Positions 19,348-28,187 of a stretch of DNA of 64,000 nt are shown here, piece by piece (positions within the stretch are counted from its first letter, which is position 1; each line of letters starts with the position of its first letter). Source of the stretch: Xanthomonas rydalmerensis (GTDB taxonomy: Bacteria; Pseudomonadota; Gammaproteobacteria; Xanthomonadales; Xanthomonadaceae); the NCBI RefSeq assembly GCF_033170385.1, contig NZ_CP126170.1:1016001-1080000 (forward strand), written 5' to 3'. Both the position numbers and the translations under genes were made by a program. The notes beneath the pieces are model-generated. The model worked only from the letters and a program-made list of their open reading frames with translations, was not told the origin of the DNA and searched no databases.

Positions 19348-19920
19348 ATGAGTACTGTGACGATTCATCCGTCGGTGGATGCCGGCGTGCGTGCCGGCGC
19401 GGAGCAGTTCCAGGGCGGCACCCTGGAATGCCACTGCGCCAGCGACAAGGTGGTGGTGGACGTGGGTGCGCAGACCGCGCACAACCATGCCTGCGGCTGT
19501 ACCAAGTGCTGGAAGCCGAAGGGCGCGACCTTCTCGGTGGTGGCGGTGGTGGCACGCGACAAGGTCAAGGTCACCGCGCATCCGGAGAAGCTGAAGGTGG
19601 TGGACGAGAGCGCGACGATCCGTCGTCACGCCTGCACCGGCTGTGGCGTGCACATGTACGGACGCATCGAGAACACCGAGCATCCGTTCTACGGCCTGGA
19701 TTTCGTGCATACCGAACTGTCGCCGCAGCAGGGCTGGTCGGCACCGGGCTTCGCCGCGTTCGTGTCGTCGATCATCGAGAGCGGCACGCCTCCGGAGGCG
19801 ATGGACGGGGTACGCAAGCGCCTGCGCGAACTGCAGCTGGAACCGTACGACTGCCTGTCGCCGCCGCTGATGGACGCGATCTCCACCCACGTGGCGCGCA
19901 AGAACGGCGTGCTGCACTGA
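19348..19920 (+). CDS. gfa: S-(hydroxymethyl)glutathione synthase
   Basis: 190 residues of the GFA/CENP-V zinc-binding fold. Zinc-ligand cysteines appear in [19 protein letters not shown] and [14 protein letters not shown]. The C-terminal VARKNGVLH is usual for the Gfa subfamily. Gfa accelerates condensation of formaldehyde with glutathione, although its in vivo importance is debated. A GGAGGGGG ribosome site lies just upstream of the ATG. It sits between frmA and frmB and completes the pathway. Confidence 0.95.
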   Translation: MSTVTIHPSVDAGVRAGAEQFQGGTLECHCASDKVVVDVGAQTAHNHACGCTKCWKPKGATFSVVAVVARDKVKVTAHPEKLKVVDESATIRRHACTGCGVHMYGRIENTEHPFYGLDFVHTELSPQQGWSAPGFAAFVSSIIESGTPPEAMDGVRKRLRELQLEPYDCLSPPLMDAISTHVARKNGVLH

Positions 19921-20013
19921 AGCCCGCTGCCGCGCGCGTCGCCGTTCGGCGCGTCGCGGCATCCCCGCCTGCGGCCGGTCGCGGCCGCAGGCGCTCTCTC
20001 TACGGAACTGTCC

Positions 20014-20844
20014 ATGGAACGCATCGAACACCATGCCTGCTGCGGCGGCTGGCAGGACGTCTATCGCCACGACTCGGCCGTGCTCGGCTGCCCCATGCAG
20101 GTGGCCGTGTACCTGCCGCCGCAGGCCGAGCACGCCACGCTGCCGGTGCTGTACTGGCTCAGCGGCCTCACCTGCACCGAGCAGAACTTCATCACCAAGG
20201 CCGGCGCGCAGCGCTACGCGGCCGAGCACGGGGTGATCCTGGTGGCGCCCGACACGAGTCCGCGTGGCGAGCAGGTCGCCGATGCCGAGGGCTACGACCT
20301 GGGCAAGGGTGCCGGCTTCTACGTCAACGCCACACAGGCGCCGTGGGCTGCGCACTACCGCATGTACGACTACGTGGTGCAGGAACTGCCGGCGTTGATC
20401 GAAGCGCAGTTTCCGCACAACGGCCGCCGCGCGATCAGCGGGCATTCGATGGGCGGTCACGGCGCGTTGGTCATCGCGCTGAAGAATCCCGGCCGCTACC
20501 GCAGCGTGTCGGCGTTCTCGCCGATCGTGGCGCCGACCCAGGTGCCGTGGGGCGAGAAGGCGTTCACCGCCTACCTGGGCGAGGACCGCGCGCAATGGCA
20601 GGCGTACGACGCCAGCGTGCTGATCGGCAGCGCCAGCGAGCGCCTGCCGCTGCTGATCGACCAGGGCGGCGGCGACGAGTTCCTCGAGAAGCAGTTGCGT
20701 CCGCAGCTGCTGCAGGCCGCCGCCGAGGCAGCGGGTTATCCGGTGACCCTGCGCGTGCAGCCCGGCTACGACCACAGCTACTACTTCATCGGCAGCTTCA
20801 TCGGCGAGCACATCGCCTTCCACGCACGCGCGCTGCAGGGCTGA
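20014..20844 (+). CDS. frmB: S-formylglutathione hydrolase
   Basis: 276-residue alpha/beta hydrolase of the esterase D family. The nucleophile elbow is GHSMGGHG (Ser145), the acid is expected in DQGGGDEFL and the catalytic His in PGYDHSYYF. It hydrolyses S-formylglutathione to formate and glutathione, the last step of formaldehyde detoxification. It follows gfa by about 90 bases on the same strand. FghA is an equally valid name. Confidence 0.95.
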   Translation: MERIEHHACCGGWQDVYRHDSAVLGCPMQVAVYLPPQAEHATLPVLYWLSGLTCTEQNFITKAGAQRYAAEHGVILVAPDTSPRGEQVADAEGYDLGKGAGFYVNATQAPWAAHYRMYDYVVQELPALIEAQFPHNGRRAISGHSMGGHGALVIALKNPGRYRSVSAFSPIVAPTQVPWGEKAFTAYLGEDRAQWQAYDASVLIGSASERLPLLIDQGGGDEFLEKQLRPQLLQAAAEAAGYPVTLRVQPGYDHSYYFIGSFIGEHIAFHARALQG

Positions 20845-21180
20845 GCGCGCTCCGCCGGCGGGCGCGCACGACGCGGACCGCCGGGCAGGGTGCCGCGCGC
20901 GGGGCTGCCGGGGACGCACCGGCCTTCCGCGCCGTCGCCTCTGGCCGTGCTGCCCGGTGCCGGCGCGACGGCACGCGAGCAGCGCCGCCGGCCCCTTGCC
21001 GGGCGCGCAGATGACAGGCCGGTGACCACGACAGGCGCCGCGTGGCCGGTCTCGTAAACAAACAGGGGGCGCGAATCGCCCTTCACGCGGTTGTGCGACC
21101 GCGTTCGCGCCTGCTGAGACGGGCGCTGGCTAGATTGCGCAGGGTTCGCCCTCGCCACGTCCCTGGATCGGAGCCGCGCC
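20845..21180. other. Intergenic region after the formaldehyde cluster
   Basis: About 335 GC-rich bases with no credible gene. It includes many short GC palindromes but no clear T-tailed terminator for the frm operon. Confidence 0.5.
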
Positions 21181-21309
21181 ATGTCTTGCCGTCGCATCTT
21201 GCTGCTCCCCTGGCAGCGCTGGCGCAGCCCGCTCAGCGCGGTGGCGATGCTTGCCTGCACGCTGTTTGGTGCCTGCGTGGCGTTGGCGATCGGCGCGGCG
21301 ACGCCATAG
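21181..21309 (+). CDS. Candidate small membrane protein
   Basis: A 42-codon frame opening with ATG after a GGATCGGAG stretch. The product starts with a basic stretch (SCRRILLLPWQRWRSP) and has one hydrophobic helix (SAVAMLACTLFGACVALAIG), ending GAATP. Composition fits a single-pass small membrane protein. There is no recognised family, and GC-rich DNA easily yields such frames, so support is modest. Confidence 0.4.
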   Translation: MSCRRILLLPWQRWRSPLSAVAMLACTLFGACVALAIGAATP

Positions 21310-21541
21310 CGCAAGCCGCTCCTGACTGCCGTCGATCGCGTTGCGCCGTTGCGTCGGATGACGTCACCACGGTCGTGTCCCACTGCGCGGGCGATCGCCG
21401 CGACCGGCCGGCGCTCGTGCATGGATTCGGATGCATCGCCTCGCTCGGAGGCGGGGCAGGACGCCTTGCAGTCGATTGGGAGGCAAGCGCTGGCAGCGCG
21501 TGCCTAGCGTGTGGAATGCGGCGCAGCGCTGGACGCCGAGT

Positions 21542-22963
21542 TCAGCGCGACAGCCGCGCAGCCAGCGCGCCCAGCCGCCGCATCGCGTGTTCCAGGGTCT
21601 CGCTCCACGGCTGGCCGCAGCTCAGCCGCAGGTGGTCGGCGTAGTCGCCGCGGCTGGAGAACAGATGCCCGGGCGAGGTGCCGATGCCCTCGGCCAGGGC
21701 GGCCTCGAACAGCACCTGGCCACTGCCGGCGTCGGCCAATTGCAGCCACAGCGACAGGCCGCCGGCCGGGTCGCCGATGCGGGTGCCGGCGGGCCAGTGC
21801 CGCAGCACTGCCTCGCGCAGGCGCTGGCCGTTGTCGGCCAGGGTGCGGCGCAGCTTGCGCAGGTGGCGTTCCAGGTCGTGCCGCTCTAGGTAGTCGGCCA
21901 GGGCCAGTTGCGGCAGGCTGGCGCCGCCGATGGTGGAGAAGTATTTGGCACGCACCAACGCGTCGGTCCAGGCGCCGCCGAGCAGCCAGCCCACGCGCAG
22001 GCCGGGCGCCAGCACCTTGGAGAAGGCGCCGCAGGTGATCACGTTGCCGTGCGTGTCGAAATGGCGCAGCGGCCGTGGGCGCTGTCCCGACCAGTCGAGT
22101 TCGCCGTAGATGTCGTCCTCGATCACCACCGTGCCGTGGCGTGCGCAACTGTCGAGCAGGCTGCGCTTGGCGTTGTCGGGCGTGAGGCTGCCGAGCGGAT
22201 TGTTGAAGTTCGGCACCAGCACCGCGGCGCGCGCCGGCGTGCGCTGCAGCAGCGCGTCCAGGCGCGTGGCGTCGATGCCCTGGCCGGGCCGGTTGGGCAC
22301 CTCCAGCACTTTCAGGCGTAGCGCCGCCACCGCTTGCAGGATGCCGTGGTAGGTCGGGGTCTCGACCAGCACCACGTCGCCGGGCGCGGTGAGGGTGCGC
22401 AGCGCCAGGCTGATCGCCTCCATCGCGCCGGCGGTCACCACCACCTCGTCGGCCGCCACGGCGGTGGCGCAGTGCGCGTAGCGCTGCGCGATCTGCCGGC
22501 GCAGCGCGGCGTGGCCCTGCGGTGGTGCGTAGTCGAGCGCGGCGCTGCGCTGGCGGCGCAGTTGCCGCGCCAGTGCGCTGGCCAGGTGCGCGCCGGGCAG
22601 CAGCGCCGCCGTCGGCGTGGCCGTGTGCAGCGGCACCAGGTCCGAACGCGCGAGCATGTCCAGCACACCTTGCAGCGCGGGATTGGCGACTGTGCCCGGG
22701 GCGCGTCGTCGCGACGGGCCGGCGCCGGTCGGCACCGGCGTCGCCGCGGCGCGCACGAAATAGCCCGAGCGCGGCCGCGCCTGCACCCGGCCTTCGCGTT
22801 CCAGCTGCAGGCAGGCCTGCACCGCGGTGGCGGCGCTGATGCCGTGGCCGGCGGCCAGTTGCCGGATCGACGGCAGGCGCTCGCCGGCGCGCAGCGTGCC
22901 TTGCGCGATCTGGTCGCGCAACTGGCTGGCGAGGGCTTCGTACAGGCGCATGCGCGGCCTCAT
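21542..22963 (-). CDS. MocR/PdxR-type GntR regulator with aminotransferase domain
   Basis: 473 residues. The N-terminal GntR winged helix (RLYEALASQLRDQIAQG, RLPSIRQLAAGHGISAATA) is followed by a fold-type I aminotransferase domain of about 370 residues. PLP site: Lys in GAFSKVLAPGLRVGW, PNFNNPLGS with the Asn, and VVIEDDIYGEL. MocR proteins use PLP or its adducts as effectors; most do not transaminate. It is divergent from the phzF-like gene (about 95 bases apart), which with the downstream EamA exporter is its likely target. The start at 22963 is preferred; ATG at 22951 is the alternative. Confidence 0.92.
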   Translation of the reverse strand: MRPRMRLYEALASQLRDQIAQGTLRAGERLPSIRQLAAGHGISAATAVQACLQLEREGRVQARPRSGYFVRAAATPVPTGAGPSRRRAPGTVANPALQGVLDMLARSDLVPLHTATPTAALLPGAHLASALARQLRRQRSAALDYAPPQGHAALRRQIAQRYAHCATAVAADEVVVTAGAMEAISLALRTLTAPGDVVLVETPTYHGILQAVAALRLKVLEVPNRPGQGIDATRLDALLQRTPARAAVLVPNFNNPLGSLTPDNAKRSLLDSCARHGTVVIEDDIYGELDWSGQRPRPLRHFDTHGNVITCGAFSKVLAPGLRVGWLLGGAWTDALVRAKYFSTIGGASLPQLALADYLERHDLERHLRKLRRTLADNGQRLREAVLRHWPAGTRIGDPAGGLSLWLQLADAGSGQVLFEAALAEGIGTSPGHLFSSRGDYADHLRLSCGQPWSETLEHAMRRLGALAARLSR

Positions 22964-23057
22964 CTGTATCGGTCGATTTGCAGCGTATCTGACTCTGTGC
23001 TGGTCGCCCAGCCGGGCGCACACTGGCCGCCTCCTTTCCGATCCCGCGAGGCCGCGC

Positions 23058-23849
23058 GTGCAGCTGCCGCTGTTCATCGTCGATGCGTTCACCACGGTGC
23101 GGTTCCGCGGCAACCCGGCCGCGGTGGTGCCGCTGCAGGCCTGGCTGCCGGATGCGCTGATGCAGGCCATCGCCAGCGAGAACAATCTGTCGGAGACCGC
23201 GTTCTTCGTGCGCGAGGCCGACGGCGCGTTCGCGATCCGCTGGTTCTCGCCGCTGCGCGAAGTGGCGTTCTGTGGCCATGCCACCCTGGCCAGCGCCTTC
23301 GTCGTCGCCACCCAGGGCCTGGCACCGCTGCCCTTGCGGTTCCGCGCCGCGGCGGTCGGCGAGTTGGCGGTGGACCGCGAGGCCGACGGGCGTTTCGTCC
23401 TGCGCTTCCCGAACCAGGCGCCGACCGCATTGGCGACGGTGCCGCAGGAACTCGCGCAGGCGCTGTCGATCGCGCCGCAGGCGGCGTACCGCAACGCCCA
23501 GGCCTACATCGCCGTGTACGCGGACGAAGCCCAGGTGCGTGCGGTGGTGCCGGACCTGGCGCGGATGCTGGCGCTGGCGCCGCGCGATGTCGCGGTCACC
23601 GCGCCCGGCCGCTTCCACGATTTCGTATCGCGCTATTTCTGGCCGGCCAACGGCGGCGTCGAGGATCCGGTGACCGGCTCGATCCACGCCGCGCTGGCGC
23701 CGCTGTGGGCGCAGCGCCTGGGCAAGCAGGACCTGCGCGCGTGGCAGGCCTCGGCGCGCGGCGGCGAACTGGATTGCCGGGTACTGCCGGACCACGTGCA
23801 GGTGCGCGGCGCGGCCGTGCAGTACCTGCACGGGACCATTGCGCTGTGA
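23058..23849 (+). CDS. PhzF-family isomerase/epimerase-like protein
   Basis: 263 residues, GTG start. The two-domain diaminopimelate-epimerase-like fold is shown by VDAFTTVRFRGNPAAVV, NNLSETAFF with the catalytic Glu, and FCGHATLASA. The second half contains GGVEDPVTGSIHAAL, the family's conserved DPVTGS loop. PhzF itself isomerises a phenazine precursor; most homologues have unknown substrates. It overlaps the next gene by four bases (GTGA), so the two are coupled, and it is divergent from a MocR regulator. Confidence 0.93.
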   Translation: MQLPLFIVDAFTTVRFRGNPAAVVPLQAWLPDALMQAIASENNLSETAFFVREADGAFAIRWFSPLREVAFCGHATLASAFVVATQGLAPLPLRFRAAAVGELAVDREADGRFVLRFPNQAPTALATVPQELAQALSIAPQAAYRNAQAYIAVYADEAQVRAVVPDLARMLALAPRDVAVTAPGRFHDFVSRYFWPANGGVEDPVTGSIHAALAPLWAQRLGKQDLRAWQASARGGELDCRVLPDHVQVRGAAVQYLHGTIAL

Positions 23850-24757
23850 GCGCGGTGCAGGCAGCGCCTGCGGGCGCGGCACGGCGCGCGCTGTGGCAGT
23901 TGCTGCTGGCCGAGGTGCTGATCGGCTCGGTCGGCGTGTTCGTGCACGAGAGCGGCCAGGATCCCGTGACCGCGGTGTTCTACCGCTGCCTGTTCGGGGC
24001 GCTGTTCCTGACCGTGTGCGGCCTGCTCGGCGGACAGTTGCGCGGGCTGTGGCGCGAGCGCGCGTTGCTGCGCGACGCTGCGCTCAGCGGCGTGCTGCTG
24101 GTGCTCAACTGGGTGGCGCTGTTCGCCGGCATGGCGCGCTCGTCGATCGGCGTGGCGACCATGGTCTACCACGTGTTTCCGTTCGTCATGCTGATCCTGG
24201 CGGCGCTGTTGCAGGGCGAGCGCAGCCGGCGCTCGGACCTGGGCTGGACGCTGCTGGCCTTCGTCGGCGTGGCCTGTTCGGCCGATCCACTGCGGCTGTG
24301 GTCCAGCGCCGACCGCGGCTACCTGGTCGGCATCGCGTTGACCCTGCTCGGCGCGCTGCTGTGCGGCGCGTCGTTGCTGATGTCGCGGCGGATCAGCCGC
24401 GAGCGGCCGCTGGCGGTGGTGACGGTGCAGTGCTGGGTCGGTGCGGCGATGCTCGCCGGCTTCTCCAGCAGCGCCGCGCTGCATCCCGGGCGGCATTGGT
24501 TCTGGCTGGTCGGCCTGGGCGTGATCCACAGCGGCGTGGTGTACGTGCTGTTCTACAGCGCCTACCGGCACCTGCACGTGGCGGCGATCGCGGTGGTGGC
24601 CTTCGTCTACCCGTTGGTGACGTTGTTGCTCGACTACCTGCTGTACGGCCACCGGCTGGTGCCGGTGCAGTGGCTCGGCCTGGCGCTGATCGTGCTGGGG
24701 ACGCTGGCGGTCAATCTGCGCTGGTCCTGGCCGCGCCGCGCGGTCGCCGCACCCTAG
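23846..24757 (+). CDS. EamA/DMT-superfamily transporter
   Basis: 303 residues from a GTG overlapping the stop of the phzF-like gene. Ten hydrophobic segments in two EamA repeats, for example LLLAEVLIGSVGVFVHE, GVLLVLNWVALFAGMA, FVMLILAALLQGE and, in the second repeat, GLGVIHSGVVYVLFYSAYR and IALVVVAF-like AIAVVAFVYPLVTLLLDYL. DMT exporters expel amino acids or metabolites. Coupling to the phzF-like gene suggests a shared metabolite. Confidence 0.9.
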   Translation: MSAVQAAPAGAARRALWQLLLAEVLIGSVGVFVHESGQDPVTAVFYRCLFGALFLTVCGLLGGQLRGLWRERALLRDAALSGVLLVLNWVALFAGMARSSIGVATMVYHVFPFVMLILAALLQGERSRRSDLGWTLLAFVGVACSADPLRLWSSADRGYLVGIALTLLGALLCGASLLMSRRISRERPLAVVTVQCWVGAAMLAGFSSSAALHPGRHWFWLVGLGVIHSGVVYVLFYSAYRHLHVAAIAVVAFVYPLVTLLLDYLLYGHRLVPVQWLGLALIVLGTLAVNLRWSWPRRAVAAP

Positions 24758-24808
24758 CGGCGCGGCGCTCGCCTCGGCCACCGCAGCGCGGCGGCCGTGC
24801 CGTTCGGC

Positions 24809-25147
24809 TCAGCGCACGTCGCGCAGTTCCCAGCCGCTGCCGGCGAGCAGACGCAGGCGCTGCTTGAGGATGTCGCCGGGGATGCTGGTGGTGGCGGACA
24901 GGTCGATGCGCAGATCATCCTGGCGGCCGCTGACCCGTGCCGCCGGATCGGTCACGCCCAGGGCCGGATCCACCTCGTCCGGCTCCGGCTGCATCGCGCG
25001 CCAGCGCTCGAACCAGGCCGGGTCGCTCAGGGCGGCCTGCAACTGTTCGGCGAAGGCGTCGGCGCCGTGCGCGGTGAAGCTCAGCGACGGCTGGCTGCCG
25101 CGGGCACGGGCGGGATCGGGCAGGCTGATCGAGTAGGTGACGGCCAT
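24809..25147 (-). CDS. Hypothetical protein
   Basis: 112 residues from the ATG at 25147 (AAGAG about 7 bases upstream; an in-frame ATG two codons earlier is possible). A small soluble protein with no recognised domain: SISLPDPARARGSQP, a helical middle (ADAFAEQLQAALSDPAWFERW), and an ending LKQRLRLLAGSGWELRDV. No signal peptide. It lies between convergent and same-strand genes with no obvious operon. Confidence 0.7.
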   Translation of the reverse strand: MAVTYSISLPDPARARGSQPSLSFTAHGADAFAEQLQAALSDPAWFERWRAMQPEPDEVDPALGVTDPAARVSGRQDDLRIDLSATTSIPGDILKQRLRLLAGSGWELRDVR

Positions 25148-25229
25148 GGGCATCTCTTGTGGGCGGTACGAAGCGGCGCAGCCTAGCAGAGCCGGCGGCG
25201 CCCCGCCGTCGACGTGGCCGGCGCGCGGA

Positions 25230-26171
25230 TCAGCCGAAGCGCAGTGCCTCGCCGGCGAAGCCCAGCACCAGCGCGCCCTTGCCGACGTTGACCATGCCGG
25301 TCAGGCTCATCACGCTTTCCAGCAGCTCCACGCCGTGGGTATCGCAGGCCTGGCGCAGTGCCGCGTAGCCGGGCAGGGCGTGCAGTTCTGCCAGTTCGCC
25401 GCCATAGCTCAGGCACAGCGTGGGCGTCATCAGCCCGGCCGCCACGCGTTTGGCGGCCAGGCCGAACAGCGTCTGCACGGCGTGGTCGAAGCCCTTGAGC
25501 TTGGCCACCGGCGCGGTCTCGCCACGGTGGCAGTGCAGCACTGGCTTGATGTCCAGGGCCGAGCCGAGCGCGGCGCTGAGCAGGCCGACGCTGCGGTCGC
25601 CCTTGCTGCGCGCGCGGCTGCGCAGGTAATACAGGTCGCGCGCGATCATGTAGCCATGGGTGTGTTCGGCCAGCGTCTCCAGCCGCTCGCGGATGGCCTG
25701 CATGCCCGCGCCATCGGCACGCAACCGCACCGCCTCGACCGCCACCACCGCCTGTGCGGCGAACAGGTTCTGGGTGTCGATCACCCGCAGCGCGAACGGC
25801 GAGGCGTGGCCGGCGGCCTGGCGGATCGGCTTGTAGTCGTTGAGGATGGCAAAGCCGGCCTGCTGCGCGTGGTCGTGGATCGGGCTGCGGGTCTTGGCGA
25901 TGGTCAGGCAGAACACGTGGTCGTAGTCGATGACCAGCCGGCCCAGGAACAGCTCGCGGATCTGCGCCACGCTGTACGGCACGGTCTCGGCCTCGGCGCC
26001 GTGCGCGCTGACCTGCGCATGCAGGAACTCCAGCGTCGCTACTTCGTCGCGGCGATCGGCGAGCACGGTGCCGCCGAGGCGCACGCTGATCGGCAGGACC
26101 ACCAGGTCGTGTCGGGCGATGTAGTCCTGCGGCAGATCGCAGGCGGAATCTACGACGATGCCGATGCGCAT
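25230..26171 (-). CDS. DegV-family fatty-acid-binding-type protein
   Basis: 313 residues with the DegV N-terminal signature IGIVVDSACDLPQDYIA and the second-domain region AAALGSALDIKPVL-like (LSAALGSALDIKPVLHCHRGE). DegV/FakB proteins bind a fatty acid between two domains and in Gram-positives hand it to a kinase; the role in proteobacteria is unclear. A GGAG site precedes the ATG at 26171. An isomerase of the DsbA fold lies upstream on the same strand. Confidence 0.92.
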   Translation of the reverse strand: MRIGIVVDSACDLPQDYIARHDLVVLPISVRLGGTVLADRRDEVATLEFLHAQVSAHGAEAETVPYSVAQIRELFLGRLVIDYDHVFCLTIAKTRSPIHDHAQQAGFAILNDYKPIRQAAGHASPFALRVIDTQNLFAAQAVVAVEAVRLRADGAGMQAIRERLETLAEHTHGYMIARDLYYLRSRARSKGDRSVGLLSAALGSALDIKPVLHCHRGETAPVAKLKGFDHAVQTLFGLAAKRVAAGLMTPTLCLSYGGELAELHALPGYAALRQACDTHGVELLESVMSLTGMVNVGKGALVLGFAGEALRFG

Positions 26172-26218
26172 CCGCTGGATCTCCGGGAGGGGAAAATGTC
26201 GATGAACATGGAGACGGC

Positions 26219-26848
26219 TCAGGCGCTGCGCTGCACCGCGGCCGGCAGGACGCCCAGGCGCGCCATCTCGCCGCGCTGCAGCAACTGCGGGTCGGCCAGC
26301 ACCGCGCGCATCAGCGCGTGTGCGTCGTTGCCCCACAGCAGGGTGTCGTCGATCTGCAGGGTCGGCACGCCGAATACGCCGGCCGCCAGCGCCTGCTCGG
26401 TGTTGGCGCGCAGTTGCGCCTTGACCTGAGCCTCGGCGGTGGCCGCGGCCACGTCGGCGATGCCCAGCGCCTGGCCGACCGGCGCCAGCGCCGTGGCGTC
26501 GTCGCCGGCGTGGCCATCGCGCCACAGCCAGTCGAAGATCGCGTCGATGGCTTGCGGCGTGGTCCCGGCAGCGATGCACAGGCGCAGCGCGGTCAGCGGA
26601 TTGAACGGATGCGCCGGCGGAAAGCGCAGCGGCACGCCCTGCTGCTGCGCCTGCCACTGCACGAAGCGATAGGTGAACTCGCGCTTGTGCGGCACCTCGG
26701 CCGGCCCGCGCGCCTGCAACTGGGCCAGCACCGCGCCGAACACGATCGGCACCGGCTGGATCCGGTCGAACTCCGGAAGCGTTTTCACCTGCTGCCAGTG
26801 CAGATAGGAAAACGGCGAGATGAAATCGAAGTACCAGCGCAACGTCAT
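26219..26848 (-). CDS. 2-hydroxychromene-2-carboxylate isomerase-like (DsbA-fold) protein
   Basis: 209 residues from ATG at 26848. The N-terminus RWYFDFISPFSYLHW has Ser in place of the first redox Cys, the hallmark of the HCCA isomerase/GST-kappa branch of the DsbA fold. The cis-Pro loop is GVFGVPTLQID, and LLWGNDAHALM is the usual C-terminal motif. Such enzymes use glutathione in isomerising aromatic degradation intermediates; the natural substrate here is unknown. It is followed by the degV gene about 50 bases downstream. Confidence 0.9.
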   Translation of the reverse strand: MTLRWYFDFISPFSYLHWQQVKTLPEFDRIQPVPIVFGAVLAQLQARGPAEVPHKREFTYRFVQWQAQQQGVPLRFPPAHPFNPLTALRLCIAAGTTPQAIDAIFDWLWRDGHAGDDATALAPVGQALGIADVAAATAEAQVKAQLRANTEQALAAGVFGVPTLQIDDTLLWGNDAHALMRAVLADPQLLQRGEMARLGVLPAAVQRSA

Positions 26849-27162
26849 CGTGCTTCTCCGCAAGGACCCAACAGCTTATCGCGACGTCGTGCCCACTGCG
26901 ACTCGCTGCGCATGGTGCAGTGCGGAATGCTGGTGCCGCTTCGGCGTCGCGACGACAGCGCTGCGTAGACGATGCCCTGCCGAAAATCTCGCCGGCACGA
27001 GATACCTGTGAAGCGCCCCACGCCCGCGGCCTGGATCGCGGTAGCGCTATTGCGCTGGCGCATGGCGCGCGCGGGTCTTGTCATAGCTCGTGGCGCGCGT
27101 GCCTTGCTAGCGTCCGCCGCGGCAGCACCTTCGCTGCCCCTGCACGCTCAGGAGAGACCGCC
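26849..27162. other. Divergent intergenic region
   Basis: 314 bases between the divergent isomerase and GH12 genes. It should hold both promoters. No gene or clear palindrome was recognised. AGGAGAGAC at its right end is the ribosome site of the GH12 gene. Confidence 0.5.
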
Positions 27163-27999
27163 ATGCACGCTTCCGCTCCCGTTTGCGCCGCCACCGCTTC
27201 GCCGCGCCTTCCCGCCACCGTTGCACCGTCACTGCGCGGCCGCATGCGGTCCGTGCGCGCGCTGCTCGCCGCGGCCCTGTTCGCCGCTGCGCCGATGGCG
27301 CTGGCCGGGCCCTACCAGGTCTACGGCAACCAGTACGCCTGGGTGAACAACTTCAACGATCCCAACAACGTCATCCAGGGCACCTTCCACAGCGGCAGCA
27401 CGCCGAGCATGACCGTGACCTTCAATTTCCCCAACGCCAGCCTGTACGGCTATCCGGCGATCCTGCGCGGCTCGCACTACGGCTTCAATCCCACCTCCGA
27501 CCGCACCTTCCCGCGCCAGGTCTCGGCCCTGCGCTCCTTGCCGGCGACCTTCGCGTACTCGTCCGGCGGCAGCAACCTGGCCGGCGACTTCGCCTACGAC
27601 CTGTTCTTCCGCTGGGACAGCACGGTCTCCTCCAGCGCGATCCCGCAGGCCGAAGTGATGATCTGGGGCGGCCACAACTCGTATCCGATCGGCACGCTCA
27701 CCGCCAGCAACGTCATCAGCGCCGGCGGCTACACCTTCGATCTGTGGGAAGGCATGAACAGCGCCGCCGGCTACTACGTCTACACCTTCATTCCGCACAA
27801 CACCGCCGGCCAGCCGACCCTGCCGAGCAACGGCAATCTCAACATCGACATCAAGCCGTTCCTCAACTGGCTGCACACCAACCGCGCGAAGGACGGGCGC
27901 TTCAGCAACGCGATGTACCTGCACGTGGTCGAGGCCGGCTTCGAGGTGGTGCGCGGCAACGGCTGGGCCTGGATCCAGGCCAACATCGGCGCCAACTGA
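27163..27999 (+). CDS. Secreted glycoside hydrolase family 12 endoglucanase/xyloglucanase
   Basis: 278 residues with a signal sequence ending PMALA-G (about residue 49). The ATG at 27163 has a good AGGAG site, but gives an unusually long n-region; ATG at 27244 would give a conventional signal peptide. GH12 features: AWVNNFNDP near the mature start, the nucleophile Glu164 in QAEVMIWGG, and the acid/base Glu261 in GFEVVRGNGW. GH12 enzymes cut beta-1,4-glucan or xyloglucan of plant cell walls, so this is probably a secreted (type II) wall-degrading factor. No carbohydrate-binding module. Confidence 0.88.
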   Translation: MHASAPVCAATASPRLPATVAPSLRGRMRSVRALLAAALFAAAPMALAGPYQVYGNQYAWVNNFNDPNNVIQGTFHSGSTPSMTVTFNFPNASLYGYPAILRGSHYGFNPTSDRTFPRQVSALRSLPATFAYSSGGSNLAGDFAYDLFFRWDSTVSSSAIPQAEVMIWGGHNSYPIGTLTASNVISAGGYTFDLWEGMNSAAGYYVYTFIPHNTAGQPTLPSNGNLNIDIKPFLNWLHTNRAKDGRFSNAMYLHVVEAGFEVVRGNGWAWIQANIGAN

Positions 28000-28187
28000 G
28001 CGCACGGCGTCGGCGCTCGCGCGACCGACGCATCGATCCGCGCATCGGTTGGTCGCGGCCTGTCGCGGTCGGTGCGTCGCGCGTGCGTTTTTCGCGCGGC
28101 ATGGTACGGCGCATCGCCGCTCGCGCACGTCGTCGCCAGCGACGTGCGGCACGCCTGGGCAATGCCGCACCTGCGCCGCCGGCGACG

